In this document: positions 36,701-46,850 of the stretch, piece after piece
Layout: each line of letters begins with the position of its first letter
Numbering within the stretch: position 1 is the first letter of the stretch
NCBI RefSeq assembly: GCF_000224145.3
Contig: NC_020174.2
Span: forward strand, 584,520-648,519
Direction: 5' to 3'
Source: Ciona intestinalis
Lineage: Eukaryota; Chordata; Ascidiacea; Phlebobranchia; Cionidae
Length of the DNA stretch: 64,000 nucleotides
The notes under the pieces: model-generated
The model's database searches: none
What the model was told of the DNA's origin: nothing
Seen by the model: only the letters and a program-made list of their open reading frames with translations
Position numbers and translations under genes: made by a program

Positions 36701-39055
36701 CCATGGCCATGTACATTCAATAAAATCTTGCCACAATCCTATTTAGAGCAATGTTTTGACATTGTCAACTTTATCATGGAGACATCAAAATGTTTTTACT
36801 AAACAAGTTGCTGCAACAGCTTTTTAGAAGTCAATACAACATGCTATGCCCATCTCATGGCAAAAAAAGTTTTATTTTATTTGCTTATAAAGTAAACTTA
36901 TAACTTCAGGGAGTAAATCAACTTGCTATAACTCTTGCTGAAGAGAGCGAGGATCACATTAAGGCCGCTGTTGGTTGGTCCTTGGGACAAATAGGTCGTC
37001 ATACCCCTGAGCATGCAAAGGCAGTTGCTGTGGCTAATGTTCTGCCTAGACTTCTACAACTTTACTTGGCTGCAAGTAGCTCCGAAGATCTCCAAATTAA
37101 GGTAATAGTTACAACTAAGCTGTACAGTTAATTAGGGGGAAACCAAGGACTTTATTATACTAGTAATTGTAACTAAGCTTTACATTGAATTAAGCGTACA
37201 CTAAATCAAGTAAAGTAAAGCTGTACACTAAACGCTAAATGTAAACTAAATTAAAGCTTGTATAATACAGACATGGCAAACTCTTGTCTGCAATTTTTTT
37301 TTATTTTTCTCTAAGTCCTAAACTTCAGGACCTAAACTGACATACACTAGGGACCTGGGATCAGGTTCAGTTGGCTCATTATCCTCAATCCGTTCATAAT
37401 ACAGTAGTATAGATTTACTTTGTTTTTTATTCGTATCCAACATTCTAAATATAATTTTCCCTTGTTTGTAAAAGTCACTTTACAATTATGCTTGTTTTAG
37501 TCCAAGAAAGCCTTGAAGAACATTCTTCAAAAATGCGTTCATCTTCAAGCACTTGAGGCACTATTACACGACGCTCCTNNNNNNNNNNNNNNNNNNNNNN
37601 NNNNNNNNNNNNNNNNNNNNNNNNNNNNNNNNNNNNNNNNNNNNNNNNNNNNNNNNNNNNNNNNNNNNNNNNNNNNNNNNNNNNNNNNNNNNNNNNNNNN
37701 NNNTATTTGCTTATAAAGTAAACTTATAACTTCAGAGAGTAAATCAACTTGCTATAACTCTTGCTGAAGAGAGCGAGGATCACATTAAGGCCGCTGTTGG
37801 TTGGTCCTTGGGACAAATAGGTCGTCATACCCCTGAGCATGCAAAGGCAGTTGCTGTGGCTAATGTTTTGCCTAGACTTCTACAACTTTACTTGGCTGCA
37901 AGTAGCTCCGAAGATCTCCAAATTAAGGTAATAGTTACAACTAAGCTGTACAGTTAATTAGGGGGAAACCAAGGACATTATTATACTAGTAATTGTAACT
38001 AAGCTTTACATTGAATTAAGCGTACACTAAATCAAGTAAAGTAAAGCTGTACACTAAACGCTAAATGTAAACTAAATTAAAGCTTATATAATACAGACAT
38101 GGCAAACTCTTGTCTGCAATTTTTTTTATTTTTCTCTAAGTCCTAAACTTCAGGACCTAAACTGACATACACTAGGGACCTGGGATCAGGTTCAGTTGGC
38201 TCATTATCCTCAATCCGTTCATAATACAGTAGTATAGATTTACTTTGTTTTTTATTCGTATCCAACATTCTAAATATAATTTTCCCTTGCTTGTAAAAAG
38301 TCACTTTACCTCAGTAACAATTATGCTTGTTTTAGTCCAAGAAAGCCTTGAAGAACATTCTTCAAAAATGCGTTCATCTTCAAGCACTTGAGCCACTATT
38401 ACACGACGCTCCTGCTAATGTATTGAAACATGTTGTTGGGCAATACAGCAAGGTGAGGGTTGTTATAGTTATCCACAGGTGCAAATCTTGTAAGTGGGCA
38501 TGAAACACAACACCCATGGACCATGGTATAACTACTAGCGTTGCCCAGCCAGGCGAGGATAAATAAGTTACATAAGTGGTAACTTCTAAGCGGGCACAAG
38601 GTGTATGAAACAGAACACCCGTGTTATAAAGACTGTTGTTGCCCAGCCACGCAAGGATAAATAAGATACGGACGTAGTAAGTCTTAAGCGAGATAGAGAT
38701 GTATTTGCGATAGACTAAAATTACAATCTGTAACAGAGGTCAGATCTTGTGTTGTAATATAAAACAAGATTTCGCAAACTCTTGTTTTGCAAAAAAAATG
38801 ACTTCATCTTTAGCGTTGTACCATTTCTTGTTCCTATGTTAGGTACTTCCCCATGACAGCAAGGCTCGCCGTATCTTCGTTACAAGCGGTGGTCTCAAGA
38901 AGGTCCAAGAAATCAAATGTGACCCTGGCTCTGCACTTCATGAATATATCAGCTCTATTAACAACTGCTTCCCTGAGGAAATTGTTCGTTACTACAGTCC
39001 TGGTTACTCGGAAGCACTGCTAGAGAGAGTTGAACAGTTCATACCAACCTCATAA
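33712..39055 (+). CDS. SPAG6: SPAG6, axonemal central-apparatus armadillo protein
   Basis: Structural protein of the central pair apparatus of motile cilia and sperm flagella (orthologue of Chlamydomonas PF16; family knowledge). Exons: 33712-33736, 33881-33976, 34193-34359, 34726-34909, 35355-35560, 35848-36021, 36455-36607, 36910-37101, 38336-38452, 38843-39055. All phases join, giving 508 aa, against about 509 aa in human. It starts MSQRQVLQ and carries eight or so armadillo repeats, visible as recurring blocks such as QQTAALALGRLANYNDDLAE, AAAFVLRAVAKHSPQLAQ, ISASALSDVCKHSPELAQ, VFSALSQISKHSVDLSE and AAVGWSLGQIGRHTPEHAK. The C-terminal block HDSKARRIFVTSGGLKKVQE precedes EEIVRYYSPGYSE. A gap lies in the locus, and exon 8 (37736-37927) plus the start of exon 9 (37501-37578) exist in duplicate. 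Confidence 0.97.
36055..36165 (-). mobile_element. SINE tail copy, inverted, in SPAG6 intron 6
   Basis: Contains GTAACTTACTTTATCCTCGC, ATGGCCGGAAAAC, GTGTTCTGTTTCATACACCT and CATGCCAGCTTACGAGTT, the reverse complement of the family's 3' end. Confidence 0.85.
36207..36350 (+). mobile_element. tRNA-like SINE head in SPAG6 intron 6
   Basis: GTGCACTGTAGCATAGTGGT followed by GCCAAGAGGTTACATATTCA and AAGGCTTAACGC resembles the tRNA-derived head at 39286. The A-box-like TAGCATAGTGG and a degenerate B-box are visible. No family tail follows in this orientation. Confidence 0.55.
36878..37578. repeat. First copy of a duplicated block, SPAG6 exon 8 to mid exon 9
   Basis: About 0.7 kb, starting TATTTGCTTATAAAGTAAAC, repeated at 37704-38413 across a 125-N gap. 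The exonic differences include the first codon of exon 8 (GGA here, AGA in the other copy) and an exon 9 codon (GCA here, CCA there). Confidence 0.95.
37579..37703. other. Assembly gap, 125 N
   Basis: Run of 125 unknown bases cutting SPAG6 exon 9 of the first block copy. Confidence 1.
37704..38413. repeat. Second copy of the SPAG6 exon 8-9 block
   Basis: Near-identical to 36878-37578. It carries exon 8 at 37736-37927 and the complete exon 9 at 38336-38452. Read literally, the scaffold would encode exon 8 twice in frame. Confidence 0.95.
38489..38675 (+). mobile_element. Two tandem SINE tails in SPAG6 intron 9
   Basis: Two head-to-tail 3' ends: 38489-38572 (GTAAGTGGGCATGAAACAC ... CAGGCGAGGATAAATAAG) and 38573-38675 (GTGGTAACTTCTAAGCGGGC ... 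CCACGCAAGGATAAATAAG). The second is the better preserved. Confidence 0.85.
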
Positions 39056-39230
39056 GCTGGTGGGTTGGTGAACAGTGTTGCCCATATTTTTAAGTATTTT
39101 TTATAAAGTTTGTAAATTTGGTGGCAACACCAAAAATTCATGATTCTTTAGAAACTTGTAGTGTTGTATATAAGACAGATTATTACAGTTGTTTTATATT
39201 GTGTCTTTGTATTTTACCAGGTACAATCTG

Positions 39231-39236
39231 AATAAA
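39231..39236 (+). promoter_or_regulatory. Poly(A) signal AATAAA for SPAG6
   Basis: Canonical AATAAA 176 bases after the SPAG6 stop codon (39053-39055). Confidence 0.75.
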
Positions 39237-39285
39237 CTCGCGTGTTAAATATGATTACAACAGAATAGGCAAAACTGCGTTGGTG

Positions 39286-39568
39286 GTTTGGTTTAGTACA
39301 GTGGTTACAGTGCTGACCTATTAACCAAAGGGTATGAGATTCAAGCCTCGGTGCTACCACTACGATCAACGTATGTTCTTTGGGGACGAGTTTAAGACAA
39401 CAAAACAGTGGTAACGAATGGCTTGTCCAAATTGTTAATCATTCAGAAAATGCAAATCAGGTATATACGTGGTGACTTATAAGTGGGCGTATATGAAACA
39501 GAACACACGTGCTCTAACAACCGTTGTTGCCCCGCAGCGCGAGGATAAATAAGTTACATTCATTCAAC
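39286..39568 (+). mobile_element. Composite tRNA-headed SINE, near full length
   Basis: Best forward example of the family. The head GTACAGTGGTTACAGTGCTG with B-box-like GATTCAAGCC is followed by a central part (CAGTGGTAACGAATGGCTTG, GTCCAAATTGTTAATC) and the conserved tail (ACGTGGTGACTTATAAGTGG, TATGAAACAGAACACACGTG, GCGCGAGGATAAATAAGTTA, CATTCATTCA). It resembles in layout the composite SINEs described from Ciona, but I could not compare sequences. Confidence 0.75.
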
Positions 39569-39733
39569 ACGTCATACAAACTGTGTGTTCATATACTATT
39601 TGTTCGCTTAATTCAAATGCATATAGGTAATCGCAAGGTAATATTTAGACACGTTCAAGTGTTAACAAAAGGTAAGTGTTCGTAACATTACATTAAAAGC
39701 AGTGATTGCAATATCTTCTATATAGGCTGTGAC

Positions 39734-39799
39734 TTAGGTAGACGTCGATGTATTTTGCTTCTGTAAGATCCTGTCTCGTGAAGTGTAGATTTTTAAGTT
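39734..39799 (-). CDS. Candidate terminal exon of the NLR gene (uncertain)
   Basis: A good acceptor (TTCTAATTTACAG) precedes a short open stretch on the minus strand. In the phase left by the previous NLR exon it reads NLKIYTSRDRIL and stops at a TAA (39734-39736). In the next frame it reads LKNLHFTRQDLTEAKYIDVY, which looks more like a leucine-rich repeat but does not fit the phase. Either an exon is missing or the 3' end is elsewhere. Confidence 0.3.
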   Translation of the reverse strand, partial: NLKIYTSRDRILQKQNTSTST

Positions 39800-40090
39800 C
39801 TGTAAATTAGAAAACGTTTATAACTAATAGCGGTAATAGTTGTTAAAGTATCAGTAAGTTCAAATCATCATTGTAAATATGCGGTGACATGACGTATAGT
39901 GATGATGACGTATGCGACCTATATGACCAAGTCAGTTTCCACGTTCCATCTAAACATTAAACTATTCAGAGAAGCATTTACGGGAGAGCAGCAAACTTGC
40001 TTATATTTGTTTAATTTAACAATCTAAACTTACGTAAAGAGATTTGTTTAATTATGGACATTTTAAATTCACAACACACATAAAACCTAC

Positions 40091-43000
40091 CGTATTCGGA
40101 ATGGCATCCAGAGCGTCCTGCACCCGACTTATATCGTCACCATACAAATCTGCAGGTTCTTGGTCATCGTCAATAAACGCTTCCCACATTTTAAAGTATT
40201 TTGTAATTTTTGGTAGAATTCCACAAATTGCATCGACAGCATTGAAAGCTAACGTGTTGCTGATTAAAATCAAAGTCTCGATCTATAATTATATTCAAAC
40301 ACGTATTAAAAAGGTCCTTGACATTCCTAAGCTTTGTATGTACTTACAGATCCAGGCATAGCTTTAATTCCATCAGCAATATGGCGAAATTGGTCTGACG
40401 TCAAGTAACATGTATGTAGCTCAAGGCGTGTTATAGTTTTTCTGACTTTTTTCATAACGTACCCCAACGCAAATGCTTCGCTAGTTGTGAACCGAATCCC
40501 TGTGAAAATAAGGTGGGCGGGAAATTCGCGAACTGCCTGCTCTGTGACGTAATCATTGTTGCATTCCCGAACGTCGCCCAATTGTGATTTGAAAAGAGTG
40601 AATCGTTCTCGAACATTGTGATTAACAATTTGATAATGACCTGGAATAAAGAAACGTTATTGCTTAGAAGTGCAGGCTATGTGCAAGTTAAAGGTAAGAT
40701 TAGATATGACCAGAGTCCTCTAACTCTAGAGTCTAGATATAACTATAGGACTGTTTATTTATATGAAACCTGGATTTTGCAAGTCGTCTGTGTTCATTGT
40801 TGTTTGGGGTATAAGCTTCTCCAATAATACCTGGCGTTTTCGTGCAATATCTGCAGCTGACAAACCGCCTGTAAAGTTTAACTGTTATTGAGTTTGAGGT
40901 AAAGACAGTGTTTTTATAGTTTTTACTATGTCAACAAATTGGCAGGGTGCGGTGTAGTGTTCACAATATGTAGGAAATTAAGGTGAAAGTTTTCGAAAGA
41001 GCTATATATGTAGTATTGTGAAAACACATATATATTGCTATAGTTACTTATCATATAGTATGTAAAAGTTGGTGTACCTGTCCTATGAGTTGTTGTTTGA
41101 TCGTCAACCAATAACCCACAAAGGAATCTGCGAACAGTTGACCAGTGTCCAGTAAATAGTTTGTTTTGACAGAATTCAGAAAACTCTTCAACTCCCATGT
41201 GATATTTAATGTACCACGCTGTCAAATACTCCTATATATCGGAATAGCTTGTTAAAACCAGTAATTCATAACTTTTTATTCTGCTGCTCATGCTACCAGG
41301 CGTAATATAATATATAAATTAATGTTTTTATTTACCAGTGGGCGAAATTATATAGGCATTATAGTTTTCTGTTTAAATAACCATGTTTTATTGACAGTAT
41401 AGTGAAGAAAGTAAAGACAGGCATAGACATTAAAAAAAAGTTAAAGTTTTAAATAAGGTAGCCAAAGTTTATGAACCTGTGTGCACTGATGCGTGAAGTA
41501 AACCTTTAACTCGCCTTCGAATATTCTGCTTCCAATGCCTTTGTATCCAGGTGTGACAATCACTAAATCTTGAACCTTTTTGATANNNNNNNNNNNNNNN
41601 NNNNNNNNNNNNNNNNNNNNNNNNNNNNNNNNNNNNNNNNNNNNNNNNNNNNNNNNNNNNNNNNNNNNNNNNNNNNNNNNNNNNNNNNNNNNNNNNNNNN
41701 NNNNNNNNNNCACCATACAAATCTGCAGGTTCTTGGTCATCGTCAATAAACGCTTCCCACATTTTAAAGTATTTTGTAATTTTTGGTAGAATTCCACAAA
41801 TTGCATCGACAGCATTGAAAGCTAACGTGTTGCTGATTAAAATCAAAGTCTCGATCTATAATTATATTCAAACACGTATTAAAAAGGTCCTTGACATTCC
41901 TAAGCTTTGTATGTACTTACAGATCCAGGCATAGCTTTAATTCCATCAGCAATATGGCGAAATTGGTCTGACGTCAAGTAACATGTATGTAGCTCAAGGC
42001 GTGTTATAGTTTTTCTGACTTTTTTCATAACGTACCCCAACGCAAATGCTTCGCTAGTTGTGAATCGAATCCCTGTGAAAATAAGGTGGGCGGGAAATTC
42101 GCGAACTGCCTGCTCTGTGACGTTATCATTGTTGCATTCCCGAACGTCGCCCAATTGTGATTTGAAAAGAGTGAATCGTTCTCGAACATTGTGATTAACA
42201 ATTTGATAATGACCTGGAATAAAGAAACGTTACTGCTGCGTTAGAAGTGCTGGCTATGTGCAAGTTAAAGGTAAGATTAGATATGACCAGAGTCCTCTAA
42301 CTCTAGATATAACTATAGGACTGTTTATTTATATGAAACCTGGATTTTGCAAGTCGTCTGTGTTCATTGTTGTTTGGGGTATAAGCTTCTCCAATAATAC
42401 CTGGCGTTTTCGTGCAATATCTGCAACTGACAAACCGCCTGTAAAGTTTAACTGTTATTGAGTTTGAGGTAAAGACCGTGTTTTTATAGTTTATACATAT
42501 ATATTGCTATATCATTACTTATCATATAGTATGTAAAAGTTAGTGTACCTGTCCTATGAGTTGTTGTTTGATCGTCAACCAACAACCCACAGAGGAATCT
42601 GCGAACAGTTGACCAGTGTCCAGTAAATAGTTTGTTTTGACAGAATTCAGAAAACTCTTCAACTCCCATGTGATATTTAATGTACCACGCTGTCAAATAC
42701 TCCTATATATCGGAATAGCTTGTTAAAACCAGTAATTCATAACTTTTTATTCTGCTGCTCATGCTACCAGGCGTAATATAATATATAAATTAATGTTTTT
42801 ATTTACCAGTGGGCGAAATTATATAGGCATTATAGTTTTCTGTTTAAATAACCATGTTTTATTGACAGTATAGTGAAGAAAGTAAAGACAGGCATAGACA
42901 TTAAAAAAAAGTTAGTTTTAAATAAGGTAGCCAAAGTTTATGAACCTGTGTGCACTGATGCGTGAAGTAAACCTTTAACTCGCCTTCGAATATTCTGCTT

Positions 43001-45180
43001 CCAATGCCTTTGTATCCAGGTGTGACAATCACTAAATCTTGAACCTTTTTGATATCCAGATCTTGTGTTAAGAGATCTTCATGACTTATTACAACCTTCT
43101 TTTCACTTGTTGCTTTGTAAGCGATAACAGACAGCTGGTCCCTTATTTCATAGATATTGTTGTCTGCCTTTGAGTATTCAGAATGTGCAAGGTTTTCTAG
43201 TACAGTGGAAAATACTCTTGTAATAGTGATGATGTCTCCCACATGCCTGGAGGGGTTTAAACAAGCCATGATTGTGTATTGCAACATGAGTGGGTTGTGG
43301 CATATTCCAATTAATTGTGGGGCAGATGATTCAAGCGTGTTCCAAATATCTTCAGCACGGTGTCCAGCGAAAGCACGGAACAACCTTTTCATGTCATCAT
43401 ATGAAAACTCCCACAAATGCACAGTTAAATCAGGCCATACACTTTTGTGAAGAGATACCAAGCTGTGGGGCCGGGAAGTGAATATCACCATTGAATGCTG
43501 AAGGAAACGTTTCTGAAACAAATTCCCAACAATAACAGAAACTTCAAGCTTATCTGTAATGCGACATTTAGGCGGTGCATTTGTAATTGACCATCTTACT
43601 TGATCATAACCATCAAATATGAAGACACATTGCTCCTGGTTGTCTAATATCCACCTAAATGCGAGGTCACATACCTCACGAGTTAACTCAGGGTGTTGGT
43701 TGTCTATCAGCAGTTGTTGTAGAGTCAATTTCTCAGTGTAGTTCATATCCATGAACTTTAAATGGAAGCAATAAAGTGAACCATTCTCAGCAAGTCTACG
43801 AGAACAGGTTGTTTTGCCAGAGCCAGGGTAACCAATAATGGCCATTCTTTTAAACTCATGCCTCTGTTCAAGCAGCTGATCAAAACGAATATTTGCTTGC
43901 ACATATCGATTGAATGTAGATGGATTATATTCCTCATCAGCCAATGCAGCTTCACCACCAAAGAACCAAGTATTTTCTATCAAAGGGTGAACTACTGGTA
44001 TTTGGCTTAGATCAACATTGTGCTTGTCAATCACATCTAATGCCCCTTCAATATGATTTCTATTGTTTTCCATTACCCTTCTTATTGCTTCTTCTGGTGT
44101 CATAACTGGGTAAAACAAATTAATAATGTTGATGTGACGTAATTTCTATTTTTGAATTCCTCTATTCTTAAGAGATTAATATTCCTATCTTCAAACACCT
44201 TCACCTTTTAGGTTTCGGTAGTCAAATTTATTTGTTTTTAGGAATAACTACCTGGAGATGGTGGTATAACTGGTACAGCATTGGATCGTTGGTAATTATG
44301 AATATGAACATCTTGCGCTGTAATTCTGGAAACGGTTTCTCCAGTTTGAACATCCATTTCAATTCCTGATTGTGTTTCATTTCTGTGAAATAAAAGGTTT
44401 GAAGTGGCAAATCGCTAGGTTTTTTTACAGGCGCCGATATCGGTCAAAAAGTGCATACAATTGTGGGGGTATTCCATTACAGTGTTTACGTTTCAGATAT
44501 ACTGTAGCATATAAGCTTTATTTTCGCATTGCGTAAAAGGCTCTACAGGAACGCGATATATATTTTATTAGTTGGTTAAATCTGTTCGTGTACGCCAAAG
44601 ACGATTGCATCCATGTAGAATAGTGGAAGATGAGACATCTTTTTATTCTATTTTCGCGTCCCATTTGTTAGTAAACAAAGAACATTTAAAGTATCGTAAA
44701 ACCGTATCTTCATGACTTCCATAGACCGTTATGTTAATGTACAGTAAGGTGAGGAAAGATGGGACACATTTTAACTGTATATTCTCGTCCCATTTAGTTG
44801 TAAACAAAGAACATTCAAATATTTATAAAACTATATCCCCACGACTCCCATAGACCATTGTTAATTGTTTAAAACACTATCAGGATACTTGGAAATTATT
44901 TGCTAAAGGTGTCCCATCTTCCCCCACCCCACTATATATTAAACAAGATCTTGATATTTAGGTGTCCCGTCTCCCCCACCCTACTATATATAAAACAACG
45001 AAGGTACTGGAAATATAAATGGGGTACATTTGCAACGTTATGGCTAACTATAATATACTCAATTGGTCGTGGCGACGTATTATAATTAAAGTATAACCTA
45101 GTTAACTTGTAAGCCAACCTGCGGTTAGTATTATCTCGGGCCGACGTTGAAGGTTGTGTGTTTTGTGATGCTTCCGTCAT
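40091..45180 (-). CDS. NLR-type NACHT/LRR protein
   Basis: Predicted cytosolic innate-immune-type NTPase. Exons: 45180-45119, 44382-44252, 44105-42946, 42702-42549, 42438-42340, 42213-41921, then an LRR exon complete only at 40282-40091 (gap-truncated at 41711-41854). All phases join, giving about 697 codons. The N-terminus is short, Ser/Thr/Asn-rich and lacks a recognisable death-fold. The NACHT module has Walker A GYPGSGKTT, Walker B CVFIFDGYDQ, the FTSRP block and CHNPLMLQYTI. It then runs through the winged-helix region (YFTHQCTQEYLTAWYIKYHM) to LRR-like blocks (ITRLELHTCYLTSDQFRHIA, IETLILISNTLAFNAVDAIC). Tunicates are known to have NACHT-containing NLR-like genes. The 3' half is duplicated around an N gap, and the final exon is unresolved. 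Confidence 0.88.
40139..41585. repeat. Copy A of the duplicated NLR 3' half
   Basis: 1.45-kb near-duplicate of 41711-43054. It holds the exon equivalents 41585-41477 (end of the NACHT exon), 41231-41078, 40868-40770, 40640-40348 and part of 40282-40091. It carries about 108 extra intronic bases near 40921-41028, a 10-bp repeat near 40729 and an amino-acid change (NNDY here, NNDN in copy B). Confidence 0.93.
41586..41710. other. Assembly gap, 125 N
   Basis: Run of 125 unknown bases between the two copies of the NLR 3' half. It cuts both the NACHT exon of copy A and the LRR exon of copy B. Confidence 1.
41711..43054. repeat. Copy B of the duplicated NLR 3' half
   Basis: Matches 40139-41585. 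This copy is contiguous with the intact NACHT exon, so it supplies exons 4-6 of the gene model, while copy A supplies the complete seventh exon and what follows. Confidence 0.93.
44614..44991. mobile_element. Cluster of MITE copies (truncated, complete, terminal fragment)
   Basis: 44614-44738 is a left portion (GTGGAAGATGAGACATC ... CATAGACCGT) that stops abruptly. 44739-44938 is complete (CAGTAAGGTGAGGAAAGATG ... CATCTTCCCCCACCCCACTA). 44939-44991 is only a right end (GATATTTAGGTGTCCCGTCT, CCCACCCTACTATATA). The cluster lies in the first intron of the NLR gene. Confidence 0.8.
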
Positions 45181-45263
45181 TATAAGAGGAATCTGTACAT
45201 TTATAACGGGATCGTTAAAACTGAAACGATAGAGCTATAGTGGACGTTTGAATTGGCGAATTA

Positions 45264-45456
45264 GATATAGTAAGATTGGGAAGTTAGGACACATTTTCAT
45301 TCTATTTTCTCGTTCTATTTGTTATTAAACCAAGAACATTCAAAGAAATACAAAACCCAATCATAACGACTTACGTTGTTAATTGTTTAAAACACGGTCA
45401 GGATATGTGGATATTATTTGCTGATGGTGTCCCGTCTTTCCCAACCCTGCTATATA
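45264..45456. mobile_element. MITE copy
   Basis: Diverged ends TATAGTAAGATTGGGAAGTT and GTCTTTCCCAACCCTGCTATA. The interior has GTTGTTAATTGTTTAAAACA. It lies just upstream of the NLR start codon. Confidence 0.8.
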
Positions 45457-45509
45457 ATATGCTTGTTAGACATTTTAACTACAGTAGACTGAATGTTGTA
45501 AACTATCAG

Positions 45510-45590
45510 CAAATAAGCGGGCACGAGGTGTATGAATCAAGACACCCGTGTCATGAATAGCGTGGGTTTGCCTTTTCCCGAGTATATTAA
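45510..45590 (+). mobile_element. SINE tail fragment
   Basis: AATAAGCGGGCACGAGGTGT, ATGAATCAAGACACCCGTGT then a degraded end. It lacks the usual GAGGATAAATAAG. Confidence 0.7.
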
Positions 45591-46609
45591 CAAACGATCT
45601 CCGCAATACTAACTCATGCTCATATACATACACCGCGCCAAAACGTGAAGAATCAATGTTCTATAATAGGACCGGGCGCCCACTGTGTTGGTTCCCTTTC
45701 TGTCTGCGATAGAATAAACGTATGTATTATGTAACCCTGCTAAAAGGGAATTATAAGAAATCATACACAATTGACAACGTATTTAATGTTCATTTTTTTG
45801 GTTATTTGTACGCAGCATGTCGACTTGACAATTAAAGGCCCGTGATTGATAGGCCACAAGTTAAATTAAAAACTTGCCAGCATTCACACAAATACATTTG
45901 CCACAAACAAAAACATATATCGTAGTAGTATACTGTGAAAGTTCTTAATACATTGCATTCACGTTAAAGCCTACTAACATATAATACTTACACTTGTTTT
46001 CTGCAATACAAATACTCTAACTATTCGTTTTCTTTTCTATATGCGAGACATACATCTACCTTAACCTGAATCTGTAAACAGGAACACGACACTGTCGTTA
46101 TCCCACCCACCCACAATAACGTTCTAGTCCAGTGGCGTTCTTTTCTAAAGGTTTTTATGTTTCCCTTTTTCACTCTAGTCGAGTAGTCGGCATATGTCAC
46201 GTTCGAGTGAACTGAAATGTGGTGCAATATACGGCAATACCTCCCGCGTTGGTCCTCATTGTAACTCCTAAACTAAATCCACATAGGGTTTTGGATTTTT
46301 CTTTGTATAGAATAGAATTCCCCGTCAACTTAAAAGACACTCTAATTACGTACCATGGTCGAAGGGTTTTGCTTTGTAAACCCACTTTATTTTAGCATGT
46401 TATATAGATTCCTACGTTTAAAGGATTTAAAACTGTAAGCAATTTCTAACAGTTTATAGTACACCATACATCTACGAGACGAAACTAAACTAATCTTAAC
46501 TTTGCGGCACCAGGTTATAGGTGTTTTGTATAATTAAAGCCCACCCTTATAGTTCAAAGAACAATAGCATTTGTTCTAATGAAAATATGCAATGCTGTCT
46601 AAGGCGTAT

Positions 46610-46742
46610 TATGGCCTTCTGGTTGTCCAAATTGTCAGTCTTATTAACGCAAAGCATAAAAAAGTCAATGACAAAGCTACATATTTATTGTGGAAACCCC
46701 GCCATGCGAAGGTAAATAAGTAACATTTATCCATTCAATGAA
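46610..46742 (+). mobile_element. SINE fragment
   Basis: GGTTGTCCAAATTGTCAGTC (central motif) and CCGCCATGCGAAGGTAAATAAG (tail) with part of the core missing between them. Confidence 0.6.
46684..46689 (-). promoter_or_regulatory. Poly(A) signal AATAAA for the TPR gene
   Basis: AATAAA on the minus strand 162 bases beyond the TPR gene stop (46851-46853). It overlaps a SINE fragment, so the transposon may have supplied the signal. Confidence 0.5.
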
Positions 46743-46850
46743 CTCCGCCCACAGGCAGTACAACAGCTACATGTGTATATATTGTGACTTTAAATTGTTT
46801 GATAACCACCGCAAATGGTGGTCAGTCTTTGACGAAAACGTCCACAACGT

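Larger units (their letters stand above)
45181..46850. other. Intergenic, NLR to TPR gene
   Basis: 1.7 kb between two genes on the same strand. It holds a MITE (45264-45456), a SINE tail (45510-45590) and a SINE fragment (46610-46742). The 3' UTR of the TPR gene ends here, with an AATAAA at 46684-46689. Nothing is recognised in 45600-46600. Confidence 0.6.

Noticed and set aside
41441..41846. Minus-strand frames running through the N gap in the NLR locus
   Set aside because: They are artificial fusions of a truncated LRR exon and a truncated NACHT exon across unknown bases.
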